DNA of 41,421 bases from contig RXJO01000241.1 of the NCBI GenBank assembly GCA_003987795.1, positions 1-41,421 of the forward strand. The letters are read 5' to 3'. The notes beneath the pieces are model-generated. The model did not search any database. It was not told the DNA's origin and was given only the letters and a program-made list of their open reading frames with translations. Origin of the DNA: Curvibacter sp. (GTDB lineage: Bacteria; Pseudomonadota; Gammaproteobacteria; Burkholderiales; Burkholderiaceae_C). Made by a program: the position numbers and the translations under genes. Below are positions 32,994 to 41,421 of the stretch, piece by piece. The stretch's first letter is position 1. Each line of letters starts with the position of its first letter.

Positions 32994-34691
32994 CTATCGC
33001 AAAGGCCCCCAGGCCGCCATCGCGGCCCCCACCGCCACCGGGCTGCGCCCCGACCAGGGTGCCCGGCCCAGCAGGGCGTGTACGCAGGCCTGCTGCATGG
33101 CTGGCACGGGCGAGTAGGCATTGATCCAGCAGCGGCAGCCCGAGGCATCGGCCAGATGGTAGGGGTTGCCGAAGGAGATCAGCAGGTGCGGCAAGGTGTG
33201 CCAATGCCGCTCCATGGCGCGGGCGGTGTCGCCGTGCAGGCGCTTCCAGTCGAGGCGCAGGCTGCCGCGGCACATGCCGGCCTCGCGGGCCAGCACGTAG
33301 ATCAGCACGTCGTGCAGATCGGGGTCAACCAGGGTGTCGGGGCGGTAGCGGGTCACGACAAAGCCCTCGGCCTGCAGCAGTTCCGCCATGCGCAGATCGG
33401 GCAAGGGCTGGCCGAAGGGGGTGTAGCGCTCGCCCTCCTCCACCAACAGGATGCGTCGGTGGCGCTGCGGCGTCAGGGGCAGCAAGCCATCGAAATCGCG
33501 TACCCGGGTCAGGGCCGCAGCGCAGCATTCCCTCGCCCACTGATGCTCCTGCGCTCGTTCGAAGGCCACATCGGGGTTCGCTCGAGGCACCGTGACATTT
33601 CGGCGGGGCCCGCGCACCAGCCCCAGAACACACTGCAGGGCCAGCACTCGCGTCAGAGCCTGGTTGACCCGCGCCCAACTGAGCCGCCCTTCGGCCAGCG
33701 CACGCTCCAGGTAGGCCACATCGAGTTCGGGCTGCCCCGAGAACAGCAGCATGTCGCAACCCGCTGCCACCGCTTGCGGCAAAGTCTGCCAACGTGGCCC
33801 ACAGGCTGAGAAACCGGCCATCAGCGTGGCGTCGGACAGCAGCAGGCCCTCGAAACCCAGCTCGCCGCGCAAAAAATCCGTGCTGAGCACCGGCGACAGG
33901 CTGGCCGGTCGACTGCGCCCGTCGTCCAGGGCGGGCAGCCCGATGTGTCCGCAAAGCATCGTCCGCACGCCGGAGGCAATCGCAGCCCGCCAGACCGGGG
34001 CATAGCGTGCCATCCAGACATCACGCGGCAAGCTGTTGCAGCTGGGCTCCAGATGATGGTCGCGCCAGTCCACCCCGTCACCGGGCCAGTGCTTGGCACT
34101 GGCAGCCAAACCCTCGCCCTGCAGCCCCTGCACAAACGCTCGCGACAATGCCGCCACCCGGACCGGATCGGCACCGAAGGAGCGGGTGTTGACCACCGGA
34201 TTGTGCGGGTTGAGGTCGAGGTCGACCACCGGCGACAGCACCCAGTTGACTCCGCATCGCCGCGCCGCACGGGCGGCTGCCTGACCCATGCGCCGCGACC
34301 AGGTCACCCGCCCGGTGGCCGCCACCGCCATGGCGTTCGGAAAGCCCAGCCCATCAGCACCGGTGTGTTCGCCGAACTCGATGTCGGCTGCCACCAACAG
34401 GTCCGCCCGCCCCATCGACCGGGCATGCAACTGCAACTGCGCCACCAGGCGGGCGCTGTGCTCATCCGGGGCGCCCGGCACAAACACGCCGCCCACGCCC
34501 TGCTCCACCCAGGACCGATAGCGCTCGGGCGTGCCGTCGGCCAGGGCCAGCACCAGCAGACGCCACAGGCGCTGGCGCGGCGGCAGGGTCTGCAGTTGTC
34601 GCGCCACCCAGGCGCGCTGCCAGGGCTTGAGGCGCAAAGGCCCCGACTCGGGCCCCTCGAACGCTGGCTCAACAGAACGGCGATTCGACAT
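32994..34691 (-). CDS. GH3 glycosidase, NagZ-like
   Basis: A 565-residue GH3 enzyme with barrel motifs LLVAADIEFGEHTGADGLGF, KHWPGDG (200-206) followed by D211-H212-H213, and the nucleophile Asp287 in LLLSDATLMAG. The KH-x-PG-x-G...D-x-H pattern is the Asp/His dyad of beta-N-acetylglucosaminidases (NagZ group) rather than the Glu acid/base of beta-glucosidases. However, NagZ proteins are about 340 residues and lack this protein's C-terminal domain. It may cleave a beta-linked GlcNAc or glucoside. No signal peptide. ATG 34691 overlaps the end of the AraC regulator gene by 23 bases, so the regulator and enzyme form an operon. Confidence 0.8.
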   Translation of the reverse strand: MSNRRSVEPAFEGPESGPLRLKPWQRAWVARQLQTLPPRQRLWRLLVLALADGTPERYRSWVEQGVGGVFVPGAPDEHSARLVAQLQLHARSMGRADLLVAADIEFGEHTGADGLGFPNAMAVAATGRVTWSRRMGQAAARAARRCGVNWVLSPVVDLDLNPHNPVVNTRSFGADPVRVAALSRAFVQGLQGEGLAASAKHWPGDGVDWRDHHLEPSCNSLPRDVWMARYAPVWRAAIASGVRTMLCGHIGLPALDDGRSRPASLSPVLSTDFLRGELGFEGLLLSDATLMAGFSACGPRWQTLPQAVAAGCDMLLFSGQPELDVAYLERALAEGRLSWARVNQALTRVLALQCVLGLVRGPRRNVTVPRANPDVAFERAQEHQWARECCAAALTRVRDFDGLLPLTPQRHRRILLVEEGERYTPFGQPLPDLRMAELLQAEGFVVTRYRPDTLVDPDLHDVLIYVLAREAGMCRGSLRLDWKRLHGDTARAMERHWHTLPHLLISFGNPYHLADASGCRCWINAYSPVPAMQQACVHALLGRAPWSGRSPVAVGAAMAAWGPLR

Positions 34692-35703
34692 AGGGCTGCA
34701 GCAAGCGCATCGCATCCAGTTCATTGGCGGCCCCATAGGCGCTACCGGCGCCCCCGGTCGCCTCGCGGTGGGCCAAGCGCCATTCACCCGGGGTGCAGCC
34801 CAGCGCCCGACGGAAAGCCAGATTGAAGGCTTTGGCATTCGGAAAGCCGCAGGCCAAGGCCACGTCGAGCAACGTGCCGTTACCGGGCCGACTCAGGACA
34901 TCGATGGCACGGCGCAGACGGACCAGGGTGATGAACTGACCAAAGGTGCTGCCCGTCTCGGCCTTGAACAAGCGCGCCAGATACCCGCTGGACCAGCCCA
35001 GCGCCTGCGCCACCGAACCCACCGACACCGGTTCGGCCACATGTTCCTGCACATACTGACAAACCCGCTGCAGCCGCCGCCCCAGGGCCTGCTCCTCCTC
35101 TGGGAGCAGCATGGGATGGCCTTCATGACAAAGGGTCGAAGGCAACCCCCGCAACAGACATGACACGATTTGCAAAACGGCAGCCTCCATTTCGAGCTTC
35201 CAGCCCGGACGCTGCAGGCGCTGCTCCCACATCATGGAGGCCAGCAGGCCTCGCAAGCGATCCCGCAAGGGGCGCAAGGGAGCTTCGCTGTTGAGGCCTT
35301 CGATCTCAAAGCGGCGGCGCCGGAAATCCGGGTCATGCCGCGCGCTGGCCGGGTCCAATTGCAGACACAACACCAGATTGGCGCCGCCCAGGTCATGGCT
35401 GGCATGAGGCTCGCCTGCGTGCACCAGGGCCAGTTCGCCAGCACGCACCCGCTGCAGGCCGGCGGCTGTGTGCAGATCCACTTCGCCACTGAGCACCAGC
35501 AAAAGCTCGAAGGCCGAATGGAGATGCAAGCCGACATCACGCACATCGTGAAAGAACAGACGCACCGGCAGTTCAACCGGAAAGCCAATGCGCTCCACCT
35601 GCCAGCCCAAGGCGGGACCCTCAACGGCAGTGGAGGAACAGGTTGGCGCCTTTGAGGGGCTGCCGTCGTCGAATACACCTACCGGAACGTCTTCCAAAGC
35701 CAT
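34669..35703 (-). CDS. AraC-family transcriptional regulator
   Basis: A 344-residue regulator. The N-terminal half is a cupin-like sensing domain (HLHSAFELLLVLSGEVDL, then RAGELALVHAGEPHASH). The C-terminal 100 residues contain two helix-turn-helix motifs (VSVGSVAQALGWSSGYLARL and LLDVALACGFPNAKAFNLAF) followed by the family signature ending TPGEWR. ATG 35703 is preferred over 35742 because GGAGA lies nine bases ahead. It precedes the NagZ-like GH3 gene in an operon and probably activates the local glycoside genes in response to a sugar; direct targets are inferred. The 35704-35862 region holds its promoter, with a TAAG-repeat tract (CTGTAAGTAAGTAAGTC, about 35793-35809). Confidence 0.9.
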   Translation of the reverse strand: MALEDVPVGVFDDGSPSKAPTCSSTAVEGPALGWQVERIGFPVELPVRLFFHDVRDVGLHLHSAFELLLVLSGEVDLHTAAGLQRVRAGELALVHAGEPHASHDLGGANLVLCLQLDPASARHDPDFRRRRFEIEGLNSEAPLRPLRDRLRGLLASMMWEQRLQRPGWKLEMEAAVLQIVSCLLRGLPSTLCHEGHPMLLPEEEQALGRRLQRVCQYVQEHVAEPVSVGSVAQALGWSSGYLARLFKAETGSTFGQFITLVRLRRAIDVLSRPGNGTLLDVALACGFPNAKAFNLAFRRALGCTPGEWRLAHREATGGAGSAYGAANELDAMRLLQPYVESPFC

Positions 35704-35862
35704 TGCTGCTCTCCATAGCATGCGGTGCGACGGAGCGCTCAAGCAGCTCCGATGCAGGACCGGCGCGGATTCTGTTCCTTGGGGTGAAGCTTGACTGTAA
35801 GTAAGTAAGTCTGATTGTTCCGGTCATCGCTCCATCTGGACCAGAGAGCACCTCCAGAAACG

Positions 35863-35889
35863 AGAAAACCGCCCAAAGGGCGGTTTCTC
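35863..35889 (-). terminator. Intrinsic terminator after dsbB
   Basis: A 9-base perfect stem, AAACCGCCC / GGGCGGTTT (35866-35874 with 35878-35886), has a 3-base loop. In the minus direction it is followed by T-rich sequence (the stem ends in TTTT, then CTCGTTT). It lies 17 bases beyond the dsbB stop and ends the sulfate operon transcript. Confidence 0.85.
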
Positions 35890-35905
35890 ATCAAGGCGGA
35901 GGCAA

Positions 35906-36412
35906 TCAGCGACGGGTTTGACGGACCAGCAACACCACCGATGCCAGCGCCAGCCCCACAAAAACGATGAAGGACCAGTTGGCGATCGAGCCGCCGAGAA
36001 AAGTCCAGTCGATGGCCGAGCAATCGCCACTGCCCTTGAAGACCATGGGGATCACGCGCTGCAGCGGGAAAGCCTCGATCATGCCGTAGAGGTCGCGACC
36101 GCAGGTCAGCACCTCGGGGGGGTTCCACTGCAACCAGCTCTGGCGCGCCGCCACGAAAGCACCGAAGCCCGCGGTGAGCAGGATCAGCACACCACCGGCC
36201 AGCCAGCCGCCACGGCGCGGCGACAAGGCCGCCAGCCCGGCCCAGACCGCGACCAGCAGCAAGGCATAGCGCTGCACAATGCACATGGGGCAAGGCTCCA
36301 GCCCGACCACGTGTTGCAGGTACAGCCCGAAGGCCAGCATGCCCAGGCAGGTGGCGCTGGCGAGGGCCAGCAGGAGGCGCGGAGCGCGGTCGAACCAGTT
36401 CAGCAAAAACAA
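35906..36412 (-). CDS. dsbB: Disulfide bond formation protein DsbB
   Basis: Inner-membrane quinone reductase that reoxidises DsbA. The 168-residue protein has four membrane helices. The first periplasmic pair is Cys41 and Cys44 in EPCPMCIVQRYA; the second pair is Cys104 and Cys131 (VLTCGRD and GSGDCSAIDW), the full DsbB set. The start is taken at TTG 36412, two bases after the cysA stop. AAGGA seven bases upstream overlaps the end of cysA, and an ATG far upstream (36490) would lie inside cysA. The tight link implies translational coupling to the sulfate transporter, an unusual but logical pairing of sulfur supply and thiol oxidation. Confidence 0.92.
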   Translation of the reverse strand: MFLLNWFDRAPRLLLALASATCLGMLAFGLYLQHVVGLEPCPMCIVQRYALLLVAVWAGLAALSPRRGGWLAGGVLILLTAGFGAFVAARQSWLQWNPPEVLTCGRDLYGMIEAFPLQRVIPMVFKGSGDCSAIDWTFLGGSIANWSFIVFVGLALASVVLLVRQTRR

Positions 36413-36413
36413 T

Positions 36414-37529
36414 TCAGTGTCCTTCAACAAACACGCGGGCTCGCCGTGGCGTGACCACCAGCAGCTCGCCTTCACGGAAACCCAGATCACGGTATTGTTG
36501 CGCAGGAATCTGCGCCTCGATGATCGTGTCCTGAGTGCGATTTTCCGCTGTTTGGTGATCTTCGGACGGAATTAGTTCCAACCTCGCGATCGGCCCCACG
36601 ACGATGGCCCGGCTCAGCTGGGCGACGATGCCACGCGGACGGCCGTCAGCGTCGACACCGGCCCCAGGCACGTGGCGCTCCACCTCGAAATCATGGGGTC
36701 GCACATAGGCCGAGGCCTTGGCGTTCTGCACGCCGGCGTGCTCGGGGGCCTCGATCTGAAGGCCCTCCAGGTGAACCTGGCCTTCGTGGGCCCGGCCATG
36801 GAACAGGTTCACATCGCCGAGGAAGCCATAGACGAAGGGGCTGGCGGGGTGGTCCCAGACCTCTTGGGGCGAGCCGCTCTGCTCCACCTGGCCCTGGTTC
36901 ATCAGCACCACGCGATCGGCCACCTCCAGGGCTTCTTCCTGGTCATGGGTCACGAAGATGCTGGTCACGTGCAGCTCGTCGTGCAGGCGGCGCAACCAGC
37001 GGCGCAGCTCCTTGCGCACCTTGGCGTCCAACGCACCAAAAGGCTCATCGAGCAGCAGCACCTTGGGCTCGACCGCCAGGGCCCGCGCCAGGGCGATGCG
37101 CTGGCGCTGACCACCCGAGAGCTGGCTGGGGTAGCGGTCGGCCAGCCAGTCGAGTTGGACCAGCTTGAGCAGGTCGTGCACCTTGGTCTTGATCTGGGCG
37201 TCGCTGGGGCGCTCACTGCGTGGCTTGACGCGCAGGCCGAAGGCCACGTTCTCGAACACCGTCATGTGACGGAACAGCGCATAGTGCTGGAACACAAAGC
37301 CCACGCCACGCTCGCGCACGTGCACATCGGTGGTGTCTTCGCCCGAGAACAGGATGCTGCCGCTGTCGGCAGTCTCCAGGCCGGCGATGATGCGCAGCAA
37401 GGTGGTCTTGCCGCAGCCCGAGGGGCCGAGCAAGGCGATGAGCTCGCCCGAATCGATGTCGAGGCTGACATCCTTCAAGGCATGGAAGTCGCCGAAATGC
37501 TTGCTGACGTTGCGGATCTGAATGCTCAT
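36414..37529 (-). CDS. cysA: Sulfate/thiosulfate import ATPase CysA
   Basis: ATP-hydrolysing subunit of the CysTWA-Sbp ABC importer, 371 residues. Walker [10 protein letters not shown] (35-43), Q-loop, signature LSGGQRQR, Walker [13 protein letters not shown] and switch VTHDQEEA are intact; a C-terminal TOBE-like domain follows. It starts [13 protein letters not shown] at ATG 37529, eleven bases after cysW. Downstream, its stop is followed after one base by the dsbB start. Confidence 0.95.
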   Translation of the reverse strand: MSIQIRNVSKHFGDFHALKDVSLDIDSGELIALLGPSGCGKTTLLRIIAGLETADSGSILFSGEDTTDVHVRERGVGFVFQHYALFRHMTVFENVAFGLRVKPRSERPSDAQIKTKVHDLLKLVQLDWLADRYPSQLSGGQRQRIALARALAVEPKVLLLDEPFGALDAKVRKELRRWLRRLHDELHVTSIFVTHDQEEALEVADRVVLMNQGQVEQSGSPQEVWDHPASPFVYGFLGDVNLFHGRAHEGQVHLEGLQIEAPEHAGVQNAKASAYVRPHDFEVERHVPGAGVDADGRPRGIVAQLSRAIVVGPIARLELIPSEDHQTAENRTQDTIIEAQIPAQQYRDLGFREGELLVVTPRRARVFVEGH

Positions 37530-37540
37530 GTTCTTCTTCC

Positions 37541-38470
37541 TCAGGCGGTGGCGCCCTGGCTGGAGGGGAGGTTGGATGTGGTGGCGGCCAGCGGGGCCTC
37601 CGGGGGTTGGGCCTCGGCCTCACGCATTTCCTTCTCGTGGCGCCACTCGACTACCGACTTGATCAGCAGGGTGACCAGCGCCAGCAAGGCCAGCAGTGAA
37701 GCCACCGCAAAGGCGGCCACCGACTGGTACTCGTTGTAGAGGATCTCGACATGCAGCGGGATGGTGTTGGTCTGGCCTCGGATGTGGCCTGACACGACCG
37801 ACACCGCACCGAACTCGCCCATGGCGCGGGCGTTGCACAGGATCACGCCATAAATCAGGCCCCACTTGATCTTGGGCAGGGTGACCAGCCAGAAGGTTTG
37901 CCAACCGCTGGCACCCAGCACGATGGCGGCCTGCTCCTCGTCGCTGCCCTGGGCCTGCATCAGCGGGATCAATTCGCGTGCAATGAAGGGGAAGGTGACG
38001 AACACCGTGGCCAGCACGATGCCGGGCACCGCGAAGATGATCTTGATGTCGTGCGCCTGCAGCCAGGGGCCGAACCAGCCCTGGGCACCGAACATCAGCA
38101 CGTAGATCAGACCCGCCACCACGGGCGAAACCGAGAAAGGCAGGTCGACCAGGGTGGTCAGGAAGGACTTGCCCGGGAACTCGAACTTGGCGATCGCCCA
38201 GGCCGCCGCGATGCCGAACACCAGGTTCAGCGGCACCGCCACCGCCGCCGTCAGCAGCGTGAGCCGGATCGCCGACCAGGCATCGGGCTCTTTCAGCGCT
38301 TCGACAAAGGGGCCAAAGCCCTTGCGCAAGGCCTCGGTGAACACCGCGGCCAAGGGCAGGAACAGGAACAGGGTCATGAACACCAGGGCCAGACCGATCA
38401 GCAGCCACTTGACCCAGACGGCCTCGGTGGTGCCCGCCTTCACGCGGGAGATGGGCTTGCGGGCGCTCAT
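37541..38470 (-). CDS. cysW: Sulfate ABC transporter permease CysW
   Basis: A 309-residue inner-membrane permease with six predicted helices and the EAA-type cytoplasmic loop (about [20 protein letters not shown]) that contacts CysA. It forms the translocation path with CysT. Its ATG at 38470 overlaps the cysT stop as ATGA. The charged/Pro-rich C-terminal tail after [15 protein letters not shown] is probably cytoplasmic. Confidence 0.93.
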   Translation of the reverse strand: MSARKPISRVKAGTTEAVWVKWLLIGLALVFMTLFLFLPLAAVFTEALRKGFGPFVEALKEPDAWSAIRLTLLTAAVAVPLNLVFGIAAAWAIAKFEFPGKSFLTTLVDLPFSVSPVVAGLIYVLMFGAQGWFGPWLQAHDIKIIFAVPGIVLATVFVTFPFIARELIPLMQAQGSDEEQAAIVLGASGWQTFWLVTLPKIKWGLIYGVILCNARAMGEFGAVSVVSGHIRGQTNTIPLHVEILYNEYQSVAAFAVASLLALLALVTLLIKSVVEWRHEKEMREAEAQPPEAPLAATTSNLPSSQGATA

Positions 38471-39330
38471 GCCGGGGCTCCTGTGTGACGACGCTGCCAG
38501 GCTTGCAGCGCGTTGATGACGAGCAGCAACACGAAAGAGATCACCAGCATGACCACCGCCACCGCGGTGGCACCGGCGTAGTCGTACTGCTCCAGCTTGC
38601 CGATGATGATGAGTGGGGTGATTTCAGAGATCATGGGCATGTTGCCAGCGATGAAGATCACCGAGCCGTACTCGCCGATGGCACGGGCGAAGGCCATGGC
38701 AAAACCGGTCAGCAGGGCTGGGGTGATCGAAGGCAGGATGACCCGCACAAAGGTCTGCAGCCGGGTCGCGCCCAGGCAGGTGGCGGCCTCTTCGAGCTCC
38801 TTTTCGGCATCCTCGAGCACGGGTTGCACGGTGCGCACCACGAAAGGCAGGCCGATGAAGATCAGGGCGATCACCACGCCGGCAGGCTTGAAAGCCACCG
38901 GCAGGCCCCAGGCCTCGAGGTACTGCCCAACCCAGCCATTGCCGGCCAGCAAGGCCGTCAACGAGATACCGGCCACGGCGGTGGGCAGCGCAAACGGCAG
39001 GTCCACCAGCGCATCGACGATCTTCTTGAACGGAAAGGTATAACGCACCAGCACCCAGGCCACCAGCAGGCCGAAGACCACGTTGACCAGGGCGGCGATC
39101 AGCGAGGCACCGAAGGTCAGGCGGTACGAGGCCAGCACGCGAGGCGCGGTGACCGCATTCCAGAACTGATCCCAGCTCAGGGTGCTGGTCTTGAACAGCA
39201 GGGCCGACAGCGGGATCAGCACAATCACGGCCAGGTACATCAGGGTGTAGCCCAGCGTGAGGCGGAAACCGGGCAGCACCCGTTTGGCGCCACCCCTTTT
39301 GGGGGGCGCATGGCTGACAGAAGTGGTCAT
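38467..39330 (-). CDS. cysT: Sulfate ABC transporter permease CysT
   Basis: A 287-residue permease (also called CysU) with six helices and the EAA loop [18 protein letters not shown]. The region [18 protein letters not shown] and [14 protein letters not shown] is characteristic of CysT. It pairs with CysW. The gene starts six bases after the sbp stop and overlaps cysW, so the operon is compact and translationally coupled. Confidence 0.94.
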   Translation of the reverse strand: MTTSVSHAPPKRGGAKRVLPGFRLTLGYTLMYLAVIVLIPLSALLFKTSTLSWDQFWNAVTAPRVLASYRLTFGASLIAALVNVVFGLLVAWVLVRYTFPFKKIVDALVDLPFALPTAVAGISLTALLAGNGWVGQYLEAWGLPVAFKPAGVVIALIFIGLPFVVRTVQPVLEDAEKELEEAATCLGATRLQTFVRVILPSITPALLTGFAMAFARAIGEYGSVIFIAGNMPMISEITPLIIIGKLEQYDYAGATAVAVVMLVISFVLLLVINALQAWQRRHTGAPA

Positions 39331-39336
39331 GGGGTT

Positions 39337-40347
39337 TTACTTGGCGCCAGGGGTGTAGAGCTTGTCGAACTGACCGCCGTCATTGAAGTGGACCTTCTGG
39401 GCCTCGGCCAGCGAGCCAAAGTAGTCGGAGACGGCAAACAACTGGATGGGCTTGAAGACATCGGCGTGCTTCTTCAGTACCGCGGCCGAGCGCGGACGCA
39501 GCGCATGCTTGGCGGCGATCTCCTGGGCCTCTTCGGAGTAAAGGTAATCGAGGTAGGCCTTGGCGAGTTCGCCCGTGCCCTTCTTGGCCACCGTGCGCTC
39601 CACCACTGCCACCGGATTTTCAGCAACGATGCTGATCGAGGGGTGCACCGCATCCACCTTGCCGGCGCCGAACTCGCGGTCCACCGAAACCACTTCCGAC
39701 TCGAAGGTGACCAGCACATCGCCGATGTTGCGTTGCAAGAAGATGGTGGTGGCGTCGCGCCCACCCTTGGCCAACACTGGCACGTTCTTGTAGAGCTTGC
39801 CGACGAACTCGGCCGCCTGGGCGTCGGTGCCGCCCTTCTTGCGCACATAGCCCCAGGCCGCCAGGTAGGCCATGCGACCGTTGCCGCCGGTCTTGGGGTT
39901 GACCACGATCACCTGGATGCCGGGCTTGATCAGGTCGTCCCAGTCCTTGATGTTCTTGGGGTTGCCGTTGCGGGTCAGGAACAGCATGGTCGAGGTGGTG
40001 GGCGAGGCATTGCCCGGGAAGCGCTTGGCCCAATCCTTGGCCACCACGCCCGTGCTGGCCAGAAAATCGACATCGGTGGTGGTGTTCATGGTCACCACAT
40101 CGGCGTCCAGGCCGTCGTTGACGGCCCGTGCCTGGGCACTGGAGCCGCCATGGGCCTGGTCGATCTTCACGTCCTTGCCGGTGGTCTTCTTCCAGTGCGA
40201 TACGAAGGCCGCGTTGTAATCCTTGTAGAACTCGCGGGCCACATCGTAGGAGGCATTGAGCAAGGTGGTGGTCTGAGCGCCTGCCAGCGAGCTGGTGGCC
40301 AGCACCAGGGTGGCCAAAGCCCATTTGATGTTTGTCTTCATGGTCAT
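39337..40347 (-). CDS. sbp: Periplasmic sulfate-binding protein
   Basis: A 336-residue solute-binding protein for sulfate (possibly also thiosulfate). The first 24 residues are a signal peptide ending LAGAQ. The mature part begins with TTLLNASYDVAREFYKDYN, the fingerprint of Sbp/CysP proteins, and contains AHGGSSAQARAV and the GGNGRMAYLAAWGY region that cradle the anion. ATG 40347 overlaps the hydrolase stop as ATGA; an in-frame ATG lies two codons later. Neither has a strong ribosome binding site, consistent with coupling to the upstream gene. Confidence 0.94.
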   Translation of the reverse strand: MTMKTNIKWALATLVLATSSLAGAQTTTLLNASYDVAREFYKDYNAAFVSHWKKTTGKDVKIDQAHGGSSAQARAVNDGLDADVVTMNTTTDVDFLASTGVVAKDWAKRFPGNASPTTSTMLFLTRNGNPKNIKDWDDLIKPGIQVIVVNPKTGGNGRMAYLAAWGYVRKKGGTDAQAAEFVGKLYKNVPVLAKGGRDATTIFLQRNIGDVLVTFESEVVSVDREFGAGKVDAVHPSISIVAENPVAVVERTVAKKGTGELAKAYLDYLYSEEAQEIAAKHALRPRSAAVLKKHADVFKPIQLFAVSDYFGSLAEAQKVHFNDGGQFDKLYTPGAK

Positions 40348-40919
40348 TCTTGTGTCAAGGAAACAGGGTGTGGAACAGCAGGCTGGCCCAGAGCCAGATC
40401 ACCTGCCAGGGATTGCAACAGGGCCAGGCCCAGAGGCCACTCGCCATGCCCGGAGTCCACATTGATGTGGCCGGCATCCTGAAGGCGGACAAACTCGCTC
40501 CCCCAGGAGCGCGCGTAGGCGCCAGCCAGCCGGATCGGACAGAACGGATCATTGCTGCTGGCCACGAGGATACTTCGGTATGGCAAACGCTCACACGGCG
40601 CCGGGGCAAAATCGCTGAGCACGGCGCGTCGTTCAGGGTCTGCCGGGGCCACCAGCAGCGCGCCCTGAATGGCATCACGCAACTCGGCCGGCAAGTGAAC
40701 GACCGCCATGCAACCCAGGCTGTGCGCCACCAGCACCACCGGCGCGCCCGCGGCCTCGATGGTCTCGCCCAGGGTGCGCACCCAGGCAGCGCGGCTGGGC
40801 GTGATCCAGTCGTCCTGCCGCACGCGCCGGGCCCCGGGCAAACGATCGGCCCAGAGGGTCTGCCAATGGCCGGGGCCGGAATCGCGCCAGCCCGGCACGA
40901 TGATCACCGGAGTCACCAT
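40344..40919 (-). CDS. Alpha/beta hydrolase, RBBP9/YdeN family
   Basis: A 191-residue serine hydrolase of the RBBP9/YdeN group. It begins MVTPVIIVPGWRDSGPGHWQ, the family's hallmark, and has the triad Ser67 (AHSLGC), Asp124 (SSNDPFCP) and His151 (DAGHINVDSG). Substrate unknown. ATG 40919 is chosen as it begins the conserved domain; the frame is open to 40991. Its TGA overlaps the sbp ATG, so it is the first gene of the sulfate operon. That link suggests a part in sulfur-ester or thioester use, but this is inference. Confidence 0.85.
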   Translation of the reverse strand: MVTPVIIVPGWRDSGPGHWQTLWADRLPGARRVRQDDWITPSRAAWVRTLGETIEAAGAPVVLVAHSLGCMAVVHLPAELRDAIQGALLVAPADPERRAVLSDFAPAPCERLPYRSILVASSNDPFCPIRLAGAYARSWGSEFVRLQDAGHINVDSGHGEWPLGLALLQSLAGDLALGQPAVPHPVSLTQE

Positions 40920-41279
40920 GGCCTCAGCCCCGCACCACAGCGCGATGCAGCATCGGTGCCTTGTTGGCAACCAGTGGGGCAAAGAGTTCAAAAGCCATCA
41001 TGCAAACATCCTGATCTTGAGCGTCGGACGCATTCTGCAAACAAGGCCTTAAAACGAGAACGAATAGTTCGTTGTTTGTTTATGCGTAATTCTGCATTTA
41101 GCCCCGAACAAAGGTCGATGCGATGAGCCCCTCTGGATTCCTGTTCTTCCAAGCCTCGCTTCGATTGGACTCACCAGCGGAACAATGCATTGCAAATTTG
41201 ACGCCTTATCAACGATTGGTCGGCCAGTGACAATCCACTCACCGCCTGACAGGCCATCTCACCTTACAAGGAAGACTTC
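40920..41279. promoter_or_regulatory. Divergent promoter region between the sulfate operon and azoR
   Basis: 360 bases without a supported gene. AT-rich DNA at about 41040-41105 should hold the leftward promoter for the sulfate operon and perhaps the rightward one. AACGAA-TAG-TTCGTT (41059-41073) is a perfect 6-base inverted repeat with a 3-base spacer, a size suited to a LysR-type or similar dimeric regulator (CysB would be logical but its site is too variable to claim). The rest shows nothing I recognise. Confidence 0.45.
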
Positions 41280-41421
41280 ATGAAACTGCTCCACATCGAC
41301 TCCAGCGTGCTCGGCGACAACTCGGTCTCCCGTCAACTGACGGCTCAGACCGTAGCCCAATGGAAAGCCCGCCACCCGGACGCCGAAGTCAGCTACCTGG
41401 ACGTGGCCGCGCAAGCCCCCA
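41280..41421 (+). CDS. azoR: FMN-dependent NADH azoreductase, 5' part
   Basis: The window ends 47 codons into this gene. The visible start [20 protein letters not shown] matches the flavodoxin-like azoreductase AzoR, whose SSxxxxxSxSR loop binds the FMN phosphate. The enzyme reduces azo compounds and quinones with NADH. AAGGA lies eight bases before ATG 41280. It is divergent from the sulfate operon. Confidence 0.85.
   Translation, partial: MKLLHIDSSVLGDNSVSRQLTAQTVAQWKARHPDAEVSYLDVAAQAP

Noticed and set aside
38485-40482. Very long plus-strand open frame of about 660 codons opposite the sulfate operon
   Set aside because: Antisense to cysT and sbp; composition is low-complexity and no domain is visible.

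Overview
The window is high-GC DNA with the gene content of a motile, aerobic betaproteobacterium, most likely Burkholderiales (Comamonadaceae/Sphaerotilaceae-like). This is inferred from protein family resemblance: RibH2-type lumazine synthase, betaproteobacterial ArgA, CheZ, DUF2189/DUF2788 membrane proteins, and a sulfate ABC operon followed by dsbB. No database search was possible. No rRNA, tRNA, CRISPR array or insertion sequence was found.

Layout. 1-11.4 kb: acetyl-CoA acetyltransferase; a secreted peroxiredoxin divergent from a phospholipase-D-type lipoprotein; a DUF2189/DUF2788 membrane pair; a universal stress protein; a PF10014-type 2-oxoglutarate/iron dioxygenase; a small secreted protein; a voltage-gated-type K+ channel with a C-terminal zinc ribbon; and two methyl-accepting chemotaxis proteins. 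11.7-20.8 kb: an acyl-CoA synthetase; the large helicase HrpA; a textbook FMN riboswitch in front of ribH2; argA; and a stand-alone cheZ.

21-35.7 kb is a carbohydrate-use region. It holds an OprD-type porin, a secreted histidine phosphatase, an MFS transporter and two GH3 glycosidases on the plus strand. A third, NagZ-like GH3 and its AraC-type regulator lie on the minus strand, facing them. None of the GH3 proteins shows a signal peptide, so the likely logic is porin, then transporter, then cytoplasmic hydrolysis of oligosaccharides.

Between the convergent GH3 genes (29.7-32.95 kb) sits a block of visibly lower GC. It carries three minus-strand genes joined by two ATGA stop/start overlaps: an SMC/ABC-like ATPase (DUF3696 type), a PIN-domain nuclease, and a KxDG nucleotidyltransferase of the RNA ligase family. 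Behind them lie decayed toxin-antitoxin and other gene fragments. I regard this ATPase-nuclease-ligase operon as the most interesting part of the window: a candidate RNA cut-and-reseal or defence module.

35.9-41.4 kb: a sulfate/thiosulfate import operon read leftward (alpha/beta hydrolase, sbp, cysT, cysW, cysA) that runs straight into dsbB and ends in a clear intrinsic terminator. Divergent from it is the start of an azoreductase gene cut by the window edge.
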